A stretch of DNA of 64,000 nt from Crossaster papposus. Its lineage: Eukaryota; Echinodermata; Asteroidea; Velatida; Solasteridae. This document shows positions 38,901 through 50,175 of this stretch, one piece after another. The position numbers were made by a program, and so were the translations under genes. Under the pieces are notes generated by a model. That model was not told where the DNA came from and did no database searches. It worked only from the letters and a program-made list of their open reading frames with translations. Position 1 is the first letter of the stretch. Each line of letters opens with the position of its first letter. The stretch lies in NCBI GenBank assembly GCA_037893245.1, contig JBAIAA010001564.1, positions 28,740 through 92,739 on the forward strand, in the 5' to 3' direction.

Positions 38901-40127
38901 GTGTGCATAAGAAATATGTAAAGGGAAAGAAGTGTGCATAAGAAATATGTAAAGGGAAAGAAGTGTGCATAAGAAATATGTAAAGGGAAAGAAGTGTGCA
39001 TAAGAAATATGTAAAGGGAAAGAAGTGTGCATAAGAAATATGTAAAGGGAAAGAAGTGTGCATAAGAAATATGTAAAGGGAAAGAAGTGTGCATAAGAAA
39101 TATGTAAAGGGAAAGAAGTGTGCATAAGAAATATGTAAAGGGAAAGAAGTGTGCATAAGAAATATGTAAAGGGAAAGAAGTGTGCATAAGAAATATGTAA
39201 AGGGAAAGAAGTGTGCATAAGAAATATGTAAAGGGAAAGAAGTGTGCATAAGAAATATGTAAAGGGAAAGAAGTGTGCATAAGAAATATGTAAAGGGAAA
39301 GAAGTGTGCATAAGAAATATGTAAAGGGAAAGAAGTGTGCATAAGAAATAAACACATGATGTGGGAACAAGCCCTCGAGTTAAATATGTAAAGGGAAAGA
39401 AGTGTGCATAAGAAATATGTAAAGGGAAAGAAGTGTGCATAAGAAATAAACACATGATGTGGGAACAAGCCCTCGAGTTAAATATGTAAAGGGAAAGAAG
39501 TGTGCATAAGAAATATGTAAAGGGAAAGAAGTGTGCATAAGAAATATGTAAAGGGAAAGAAGTGTGCATAAGAAATATGTAAAGGGAAAGAAGTGTGCAT
39601 AAGAAATATGTAAAGGGAAAGAAGTGTGCATAAGAAATATGTAAAGGGAAAGAAGTGTGCATAAGAAATATGTAAAGGGAAAGAAGTGTGCATAAGAAAT
39701 ATGTAAAGGGAAAGAAGTGTGCATAAGAAATATGTAAAGGGAAAGAAGTGTGCATAAGAAATATGTAAAGGGAAAGAAGTGTGCATAAGAAATAATAAAG
39801 GGAAAGAAGTGTGCATAAGAAATAATAAAGGGAAAGAAGTGTGCATAAGAAATAAACACATGATGTGGGAACAAGCACTCGAGTTAAATATGTAAAGGGA
39901 AAGAAGTGTGCATAAGAAATATGTAAAGGGAAAGAAGTGTGCATAAGAAATATGTAAAGGGAAAGAAGTGTGCATAAGAAATATGTAAAGGGAAAGAAGT
40001 GTGCATAAGAAATATGTAAAGGGAAAGAAGTGTGCATAAGAAATATGTAAAGGGAAAGAAGTGTGCATCAGAAATAAACACATGATGTCGAAACAAGCCC
40101 TCGAGTTAAATATGTAAAGGGAAAGAA
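35944..40127. repeat. Long-unit-rich block, copy of the 29-32 kb region
   Basis: CTCGAG lies at 35983, 36391 (GTCGAAAC core), 36675, 37300, 37553, 37835 (AGTCCTCGAG), 38212, 38620, 38873, 39374, 39472, 39878 (GCACTCGAG) and 40100 (GTCGAAAC core). From 37300 to 38873 every long unit is 8095 bp from one in 29205-30778. Point marks agree: GCAAAAG at 29240/37335 and 29555/37650, and GTAAATGG at 30353/38448. Further right the offset becomes 8405 bp (31473/39878, 31695/40100, CATCAG at 31664/40069). The two copies therefore differ by a net ten monomers in the middle. Confidence 0.9.
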
Positions 40128-43100
40128 GTGTGCATAAGAAATATGTAAAGGGAAAGAAGTGTGCATAATAAATATGTAAAGGGAAAGAAGTGTGCATAAG
40201 AAATATGTAAAGGGAAAGAAGTGTGCATAAGAAATATGTAAAGGGAAAGAAGTGTGCATAAGAAATATGTAAAGGGAAAGAAGTGTGCATAAGAAATATG
40301 TAAAGGGAAAGAAGTGTGCATAAGAAATATGTAAAGGGAAAGAAGTGTGCATAAGAAATATGTAAAGGGAAAGAAGTGTGCATAAGAAATATGTAAAGGG
40401 AAAGAAGTGTGCATAAGAAATATGTAAAGGGAAAGAAGAGTGCATAAGAAATATGTAAAGGGAAAGAAGTGTGCATAAGAAATATGTAAAGGGAAAGAAG
40501 TGTGCATAAGAAATATGTAAAGGGAAAGAAGTGTGCATAAGAAATATGTAAAGGGAAAGAAGTGTGCATAAGAAATATGTAAAGGGAAAGAAGTGTGCAT
40601 AAGAAATATGTAAAGGGAAAGAAGTGTGCATAAGAAATATGTAAAGGGAAAGAAGTGTGCATAAGAAATATGTAAAGGGAAAGAAGTGTGCATAAGAAAT
40701 ATGTAAAGGGAAAGAAGTGTGCATAAGAAATATGTAAAGGGAAAGAAGTGTGCATAAGAAATATGTAAAGGGAAAGAAGTGTGCATAAGAAATATGTAAA
40801 GGGAAAGAAGTGTGCATAAGAAATATGTAAAGGGAAAGAAGTGTGCATAAGAAATATGTAAAGGGAAAGAAGTGTGCATAAGAAATAAACACATGATGTG
40901 GGAACAAGCCCTCGAGTTAAATATGTAAAGGGAAAGAAGTGTGCATAAGAAATATGTAAAGGGAAAGAAGTGTGCATAAGAAATATGTAAAGGGAAAGAA
41001 GTGTGCATAAGAAATATGTAAAGGGAAAGAAGTGTGCATAAGAAATATGTAAAGGGAAAGAAGTGTGCATAAGAAATATGTAAAGGGAAAGAAGTGTGCA
41101 TAAGAAATATGTAAAGGGAAAGAAGTGTGCATAAGAAATATGTAAAGGGAAAGAAGTGTGCATAAGAAATATGTAAAGGGAAAGAAGTGTGCATAAGAAA
41201 TATGTAAAGGGAAAGAAGTGTGCATAAGAAATATGTAAAGGGAAAGAAGTGTGAATAAGAAATAAACACATGATGTCGAAACAAGCCCTCGAGTTAAATA
41301 TGTAAAGGGAAAGAAGTGTGCATAAGAAATATGTAAAGGGAAAGAAGTGTGCATAAGAAATATGTAAAGGGAAAGAAGTGTGCATAAGAAATATGTAAAG
41401 GGAAAGAAGTGTGCATAAGAAATATGTAAAGGGAAAGAATTGTGCATAAGAAATATGTAAAGGGAAAGAAGTGTGCATAAGAAATATGTAAAGGGAAAGA
41501 AGTGTGCATAAGAAATATGTAAAGTGAAAGAAGTGTGCATAAGAAATATGTAAAGGGAAAGAAGTGTGCATAAGAAATATGTGAAGGGAAAGAAGTGTGC
41601 ATAAGAAATATGTAAAGGGAAAGAAGTGTGCATAAGAAATATGTAAAGGAAAAGAAGTGTGCATAAGAAATATGTAAAGGGAAAGAAGTGTGCATCAGAA
41701 ATAAACACATGATGTCGAAACAAGCCCTCGAGTTAAATATGTAAAGGGAAAGAAGTGTGCATAAGAAATATGTAAAGGGAAAGAAGTGTGCATAATAAAT
41801 ATGTAAAGGGAAAGAAGTGTGCATAAGAAATATGTAAAGGGAAAGAAGTGTGCATAATAAATATGTAAAGGGAAAGAAGTGTGCATAAGAAATATGTAAA
41901 GGGAAAGAAGTGTGCATAAGAAATATGTAAAGGGAAAGAAGTGTGCATAAGAAATATGTAAAGGGAAAGAAGTGTGCATAAGAAATAAACACATGATGTG
42001 GGAACAAGCCCTCGAGTTAAATATGTAAAGGGAAAGAAGTGTGCATAAGAAATATGTAAAGGGAAAGAAGTGTGCATAAGAAATATGTAAAGGGAAAGAA
42101 GTGTGCATAAGAAATATGTAAAGGGAAAGAAGTGTGCATAAGAAATATGTAAAGGGAAAGAAGAGTGCATAAGAAATATGTAAAGGGAAAGAAGTGTGCA
42201 TAAGAAATATGTAAAGGGAAAGAAGTGTGCATAAGAAATATGTAAAGGGAAAGAAGTGTGCATAAGAAATATGTAAAGGGAAAGAATTGTGCATAAGAAA
42301 TATGTAAAGGGAAAGAAGTGTGCATAAGAAATATGTAAAGGGAAAGAAGTGTGCATAAGAAATATGTAAAGGGAAAGAAGTGTGCATAAGAAATATGTAA
42401 AGGGAAAGAAGTGTGCATAAGAAATATGTGAAGGGAAAGAAGTGTGCATAAGAAATATGTAAAGGGAAAGAAGTGTGCATAAGAAATATGTAAAGGAAAA
42501 GAAGTGTGCATAAGAAATATGTAAAGGGAAAGAAGTGTGCATCAGAAATAAACACATGATGTCGAAACAAGCCCTCGAGTTAAATATGTAAAGGGAAAGA
42601 AGTGTGCATAAGAAATATGTAAAGGGAAAGAAGTGTGCATAATAAATATGTAAAGGGAAAGAAGTGTGCATAAGAAATATGTAAAGGGAAAGAAGTGTGC
42701 ATAATAAATATGTAAAGGGAAAGAAGTGTGCATAAGAAATATGTAAAGGGAAAGAAGTGTGCATAAGAAATATGTAAAGGGAAAGAAGTGTGCATAAGAA
42801 ATATGTAAAGGGAAAGAAGTGTGCATAAGAAATAAACACATGATGTGGGAACAAGCCCTCGAGTTAAATATGTAAAGGGAAAGAAGTGTGCATAAGAAAT
42901 ATGTAAAGGGAAAGAAGTGTGCATAAGAAATATGTAAAGGGAAAGAAGTGTGCATAAGAAATATGTAAAGGGAAAGAAGTGTGCATAAGAAATATGTAAA
43001 GGGAAAGAAGAGTGCATAAGAAATATGTAAAGGGAAAGAAGTGTGCATAAGAAATATGTAAAGGGAAAGAAGTGTGCATAAGAAATATGTAAAGGGAAAG

Positions 43101-46100
43101 AAGTGTGCATAAGAAATATGTAAAGGGAAAGAAGTGTGCATAAGAAATATGTAAAGGCAAAGAAGTGTGCATAAGAAATATGTAAAGGGAAAGAAGTGTG
43201 CATAAGAAATATGTAAAGGGAAAGAAGTGTGCATAAGAAATATGTAAAGGGAAAGAAGTGTGCATAAGAAATATGTAAAGGGAAAGAAGTGTGCATAAGA
43301 AATATGTAAAGGGAAAGAAGTGTGCATAAGAAATATGTAAAGGGAAAGAAGTGTGCATAAGAAATATGTAAAGGGAAAGAAGTGTGCATAAGAAATATGT
43401 AAAGGGAAAGAAGTGTGCATAAGAAATATGTAAAGGGAAAGAAGTGTGCATAAGAAATAAACACATGATGTGGGAACAAGCCCTCGAGTTAAATATGTAA
43501 AGGGAAAGAAGTGTGCATAAGAAATATGTAAAGGGAAAGAAGTGTGCATAAGAAATATGTAAAGGGAAAGAAGTGTGCATAAGAAATATGTAAAGGGAAA
43601 GAAGTGTGCATAAGAAATATGTAAAGGGAAAGAAGTGTGCATAAGAAATATGTAAAGGGAAAGAAGTGTGCATAAGAAATATGTAAAGGGAAAGAAGTGT
43701 GCATAAGAAATATGTAAAGGGAAAGAAGTGTGCATAAGAAATATGTAAAGGGAAAGAAGTGTGCATAAGAAATATGTAAAGGGAAAGAAGTGTGCATAAG
43801 AAATATGTAAAGGGAAAGAAGTGTGAATAAGAAATAAACACATGATGTCGAAACAAGCCCTCGAGTTAAATATGTAAAGGGAAAGAAGTGTGCATAAGAA
43901 ATATGTAAAGGGAAAGAAGTGTGCATAAGAAATATGTAAAGGGAAAGAAGTGTGCATAAGAAATATGTAAAGGGAAAGAAGTGTGCATAAGAAATATGTA
44001 AAGGGAAAGAATTGTGCATAAGAAATATGTAAAGGGAAAGAAGTGTGCATAAGAAATATGTAAAGGGAAAGAAGTGTGCATAAGAAATATGTAAAGGGAA
44101 AGAAGTGTGCATAAGAAATATGTAAAGGGAAAGAAGTGTGCATAAGAAATATGTAAAGGGAAAGAAGTGTGCATAAGAAATATGTAAAGGGAAAGAAGTG
44201 TGCATAAGAAATATGTAAAGGGAAAGAAGTGTGCATAAGAAATATGTAAAGGGAAAGAAGTGTGCATAAGAAATATGTAAAGGGAAAGAAGTGTGCATAA
44301 GAAATATGTAAAGGGAAAGAAGTGTGCATAAGAAATATGTAAAGGGAAAGAAGTGTGCATAAGAAATATGTAAAGGGAAAGAAGTGTGCATAAGAAATAT
44401 GTAAAGGGAAAGAAGTGTGCATAAGAAATATGTAAAGGGAAAGAAGTGTGCATAAGAAATATGTAAAGTGAAAGAAGTGTGCATAAGAAATATGTAAAGG
44501 GAAAGAAGTGTGCATAAGAAATATGTAAAGGGAAAGAAGTGTGCATAAGAAATATGTAAAGGGAAAGAAGTGTGCATAAGAAATATGTAAAGGGAAAGAA
44601 GTGTGCATAAGAAATATGTAAGGGGAAAGAAGTGTGCATAAGAAATATGTAAAGGGAAAGAAGTGTGCATAAGAAAAAAACACATGATGTGGGAACAAGC
44701 CCTCGAGTTAAATATGTAAAGGGAAAGAAGTGTGCATAAGAAATATGTAAAGGGAAAGAAGTGTGCATAAGAAATATGTAAAGGGAAAGAAGTGTGCATA
44801 AGAAATATGTAAAGGGAAAGAAGTGTGCATAAGAAATATGTAAAGGGAAAGAAGTGTGCATAAGAAATATGTAAAGGGAAAGAAGTGTGCATAAGAAATA
44901 TGTAAAGGGAAAGAAGTGTGCATAAGAAATAAACACATGATGTCGAAACAAGCCCTCGAGTTAAATATGTAAAGGGAAAGAAGTGTGCATAAGAAATATG
45001 TAAAGGGAAAGAAGTGTGCATAAGAAATATGTAAAGGGAAAGAAGTGTGCATAAGAAATATGTAAAGGGAAAGAAGTGTGCATAAGAAATATGTAAAGGG
45101 AAAGAAGTGTGCATAAGAAATATGTAAAGGGAAAGAAGTGTGCATAAGAAATATGTAAAGGGAAAGAAGTGTGCATAAGAAATATGTAAAGGGAAAGAAG
45201 TGTGCATAAGAAATAAACACATGATGTGGGAACAAGCCCTCGAGTTAAATATGTAAAGGGAAAGAAGTGTGCATAAGAAATATGTAAAGGGAAAGAAGGG
45301 TGCATAAGAAATATGTAAAGGGAAAGAAGTGTGCATAAGAAATATGTAAAGGGAAAGAAGTGTGCATAAGAAATATGTAAAGGGAAAGAAGTGTGCATAA
45401 GAAATATGTAAAGGGAAAGAAGTGTGCATAAGAAATATGTAAAGGGAAAGAAGTGTGCATAAGAAATATGTAAAGGGAAAAAAGTGTGCATAAGAAATAT
45501 GTAAAGGGAAAGAAGTGTGCATAAGAAATATGTAAAGGGAAAGAAGTGTGCATAAGAAATATGTAAAGGGAAAGAAGTGTGCATAAGAAATATGTAAAGG
45601 GAAAGAAGTGTGCATAAGAAATATGTAAAGGGAAAGAAGTGTGCATAAGAAATATGTAAAGGGAAAGAAGTGTGCATAAGAAATATGTAAAGGGAAAGAA
45701 GTGTGCATAAGAAATAAACACATGATGTGGGAACAAGCCCTCGAGTTAAATATGTAAAGGGAAAGAAGTGTGCATAAGAAATATGTAAAGGGAAAGAAGT
45801 GTGCATAAGAAATATGTAAAGGGAAAGAAGTGTGCATAAGAAATATGTAAAGGGAAAGAAGTGTGCATAAGAAATATGTAAAGGGAAAGAAGTGTGCATA
45901 AGAAATATGTAAAGGGAAAGAAGTGTGCATAAGAAATATGTAAAGGGAAAGAAGTGTGCATAAGAAATATGTAAAGGGAAAGAAGTGTGCATAAGAAATA
46001 TGTAAAGGGAAAGAAGTGTGCATAAGAAATATGTAAAGGGAAAGAAGTGTGCATAAGAAATATGTAAAGGGAAAGAAGTGTGCATAAGAAATATGTAAAG

Positions 46101-49100
46101 GGAAAGAAGTGTGCATAAGAAATATGTAAAAGGAAAGAAGTGTGCATAATAAATATGTAAAGGGAAAGAATTGTGCATAAGAAATATGTAAAGGGAAAGA
46201 AGTGTGCATAAGAAATATGTAAAGGGAAAGAAGTGTGCATAAGAAATATGTAAAGGGAAAGAAGTGTGCATAAGAAATATGTAAAGGGAAAGAAGTTTGC
46301 ATAAGAAATATGTAAAGGGAAAGAAGTGTGCATAAGAAATATGTAAAGGGAAAGAAGTGTGCATAAGAAATATGTAAAGGGAAAGAAGTGTGCATAAGAA
46401 ATATGTAAAGGGAAAGAAGTGTGCATAAGAAATAAACACATGATGTGGGAACAAGCCCTCGAGTTAAATATGTAAAGGGAAAGAAGTGTGCATAAGAAAT
46501 ATGTAAAGGGAAAGAAGTGTGCATAAGAAATATGTAAAGGGAAAGAAGTGTGCATAAGAAATATGTAAAGGGAAAGAAGTGTGCATAAGAAATATGTAAA
46601 GGGAAAGAAGTGTGCATAAGAAATATGTAAAGGGAAAGAAGTGTGCATAAGAAATATGTAAAGGGAAAGAAGTGTGCATAAGAAATATGTAAAGGGAAAG
46701 AAGTGTGCATAAGAAATATGTAAAGGGAAAGAAGTGTGCATAAGAAATATGTAAAGGGAAAGAAGTGTGCATAAGAAATATGTAAAGGGAAAGAAGTGTG
46801 CATAAGAAATATGTAAAGGGAAAGAAGTGTGCATAAGAAATATGTAAAGGGAAAGAAGTGTGCATAAGAAATATGTAAAGGGAAAGAAGTGTGCATAAGA
46901 AATATGTAAAGGGAAAGAAGTGTGCATAAGAAATATGTAAAGGGAAAGAAGTGTGCATAAGAAATATGTAAAGGGAAAGAAGTGTGCATAAGAAATATGT
47001 AAAGGGAAAGAAGTGTGCATAAGAAATATGTAAAGGGAAAGAAGTGTGCATAAGAAATATGTAAAGGGAAAGAAGTGTGCATAAGAAATATGTAAAGGGA
47101 AAGAAGTGTGCATAAGAAATATGTAAAGGGAAAGAAGTGTGCATAAGAAATATGTAAAGGGAAAGAAGTGTGCATAAGAAATATGTAAAGGGAAAGAAGT
47201 GTGCATAAGAAATATTTAAAGGGAAAGAAGTGTGCATAAGAAATATGTAAAGGGAAAGAAGTGTGCATAAGAAATATGTAAAGGGAAAGAAGTGTGCATA
47301 AGAAATAAACACATGATGTGGGAACAAGCCCTCGAGTTAAATATGTAAAGGGAAAGAAGTGTGCATAAGAAATATGTAAAGGGAAAGAAGTGTGCATAAG
47401 AAATATGTAAAGGGAAAGAAGTGTGCATAAGAAATATGTAAAGGGAAAGAAGTGTGCATAAGAAATATGTAAAGGGAAAGAAGTGTGCATAAGAAATATG
47501 TAAAGGGAAAGAAGTGTGCATAAGAAATATGTAAAGGGAAAGAATTGTGCATAAGAAATAAACACATGATGTGGGAACAAGCCCTCGAGTTAAATATGTA
47601 AAGGGAAAGAAGTGTGCATAAGAAATATGTAAAGGGAAAGAAGTGTTCATAAGAAATATGTAAAGGGAAAGAATTGTGCATAAGAAATAAACACATGATG
47701 TGGGAACAATCCCTCGAGTTAAATATGTAAAGGGAAAGAAGTGTGCATAAGAAATATGTAAAGGGAAAGAAGTGTGCATAAGAAATATGTAAAGGGAAAG
47801 AAGTGTGCATAAGAAATATGTACAGGGAAAGAAGTGTGCATAAGAAATATGTAAAGGGAAAGAAGTGTGCATAAGAAATATGTAAAGGGAAAGAAGTGTG
47901 CATAAGAAATATGTAAAGGGAAAGAAGTGTGCATAAGAAATATGTAAAGGGAAAGAAGTGTGCATAAGAAATATGTAAAGGGAAAGAAGTGTGCATAAGA
48001 AATATGTAAAGGGAAAGAAGTGTGCATAAGAAATATGTAAAGGGAAAGAAGTGTGCATAAGAAATATGTAAAGGGAAAGAAGTGTGCATAAGAAATATGT
48101 AAAGGGAAAGAAGTGTGCATAAGAAATATGTAAAGGGAAAGAAGTGTGCATAAGAAATATGTAAAGGGAAAGAAGTGTGCATAAGAAATATGTAAAGGGA
48201 AAGAAGTGTGCATAAGAAATATGTAAAGGGAAAGAAGTGTGCATAAGAAATATGTAAAGGGAAAGAAGTGTGCATAAGAAATATGTAAAGGGAAAGAAGT
48301 GTTCATAAGAAATATGTAAAGGGAAAGAAGTGTGCATAAGAAATATGTAAAGGGAAAGAAGTGTGCATAAGAAATATGTAAAGGGAAAGAAGTGTGCATA
48401 CGAAATATGTAAAGGGAAAGAAGTGTGCATAATAAATATGTAAAGGGAAAGAAGTGTGCATAAGAAATATGTAAAGGGAAAGAAGTGTGCATAAGAAATA
48501 TGTAAAGGGAAAGAAGTGTGCATAAGAAATATGTAAAGGGAAAGAAGTGTGCATAAGAAATATGTAAAGGGAAAGAAGTGTACATAAGAAATATGTAAAG
48601 GGAAAGAAGTGTGCATAATAAATATGTAAAGGGAAAGAAGTGTGCATAAGAAATATGTAAAGGGAAAGAAGTGTGCATAAGAAATATGTAAAGGGAAAGA
48701 AGTGTGCATAAGAAATATGTAAAGGGAAAGAAGTGTGCATAAGAAATATGTAAAGGGAAAGAAGTGTGCATAAGAAATATGTAAAGGGAACGAAGTGTGC
48801 ATAAGAAATATGTAAAGGGAAAGAAGTGTGCATAAGAAATAAACACATGATGTGGGAACAAGCCCTCGAGTTAAATATGTAAAGGGAAAGAAGTGTGCAT
48901 AAGAAATATGTAAAGGGAAAGAAGTGTGCATAAGAAATATGTAAAGGGAAAGAAGTGTGCATAAGAAATATGTACAGGGAAAGAAGTGTGCATAAGAAAT
49001 ATGTAAAGGGAAAGAAGTGTGCATAAGAAATATGTAAAGGGAAAGAAGTGTGCATAAGAAATATGTAAAGGGAAAGAAGTGTGCATAAGAAATATGTAAA

Positions 49101-49834
49101 GGGAAAGAAGTGTGCATAAGAAATATGTAAAGGGAAAGAAGTGTGCATAAGAAATATGTAAAGGGAAAGAAGTGTGCATAAGAAATATGTAAAGGGAAAG
49201 AAGTGTGCATAAGAAATATGTAAAGGGAAAGAAGTGTGCATAAGAAATATGTAAAGGGAAAGAAGTGTGCATAAGAAATATGTAAAGGGAAAGAAGTGTG
49301 CATAAGAAATATGTAAAGGGAAAGAAGTGTGCATAAGAAATATGTAAAGGGAAAGAAGTGTGCATAAGAAATATGTAAAGGGAAAGAAGTGTGCATAAGA
49401 AATATGTAAAGGGAAAGAAGTGTGCATAAGAAATATGTAAAGGGAAAGAAGTGTGCATAAGAAATATGTAAAGGGAAAGAAGTGTGCATAAGAAATATGT
49501 AAAGGGAAAGAGGTGTGCATAAGAAATATGTAAAGGGAAAGAAGTGTGCATAAGAAATAAACACATGATGTGGGAACAAGCCCTCGAGTTAAATATGTAA
49601 AGGGAAAGAATGTGTGCATAAGAAATATGTAAAGGGAAAGAAGTGTGCATAAGAAATATGTAAAGGGAAAGAAGTGTGCATAAGAAATATGTAAAGGGAA
49701 AGAAGTGTGCATAAGAAATATGTAAAGGGAAAGAGGTGTGCATAAGAAATATGTAAAGGGAAAGAAGTGTGCATAAGAAATAAACACATGATGTGGGAAC
49801 AAGCCCTCGAGTTAAATATGTAAAGGGAAAGAAT
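40128..49834. repeat. Long-unit-bearing array with 847-bp tandem duplication
   Basis: CTCGAG lies at 40911, 41288, 41727, 42011, 42574, 42858, 43483, 43860, 44702, 44955, 45239, 45740, 46458, 47331, 47584, 47713, 48865, 49583 and 49806. Cores at 41288, 41727, 42574, 43860 and 44955 carry the GTCGAAAC variant, which is shared with 31695, 36391 and 40100. Marks at 41583 (GTGAAGGG), 41727, about 41791 (ATAATAAAT), 42011 and 42164 (GAAGAGTGC) recur 847 bp later at 42430, 42574, 42638, 42858 and 43011. That period is 2 long plus 23 ordinary units. Variants are scattered elsewhere. No gene is present. Confidence 0.88.
49544..49834. repeat. 223-bp tandem duplication marked by one-base insertion
   Basis: Long units 49544-49610 and 49767-49833 are each followed by one extra T (49611 and 49834), giving GAATGTGTGC. 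The insertion occurs nowhere else that I noticed. The 223-bp shift equals one long unit, four ordinary units and one 32-bp unit, so this is a recent tandem duplication of a five-to-six-unit segment. Confidence 0.9.
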
Positions 49835-50119
49835 GTGTGCATAAGAAATATGTAAAGGGAAAGAAGTGTGCATAAGAAATATGTAAAGGGAAAGAAGTGT
49901 GCATAAGAAATATGTAAAGGGAAAGAAGTGTGCATAAGAAATATGTAAAGGAAAAGAAGTGCGCATAAGAAATATGTAAAGGGAAATAAGTGTGCATAAG
50001 AAATATGTAAAGGGAAAGAAGTGTGCATAAGAAATATGTAAAGGGAAAGAAGTGTGCATAAGAAATATGTAAAGGGAAAGAAGTGTGCATAAGAAATATG
50101 TAAAGGGAAAGAAGTGTGC

Positions 50120-50175
50120 ATAAGAAATATGTTGGGGGAAAGAAGTGTGCATAAGAAATATGTTGGGGGAAAGAA
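50120..50175. repeat. Two adjacent GTTGGGGG variant monomers
   Basis: The units around 50131 and 50162 replace GTAAAGGG with GTTGGGGG, three substituted bases within one 31-bp unit; a third copy lies near 51810. This is the most divergent 31-bp type seen apart from the long-unit core. Several linked substitutions together suggest gene-conversion-like replacement or import of a foreign monomer rather than independent point mutations. Confidence 0.85.
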
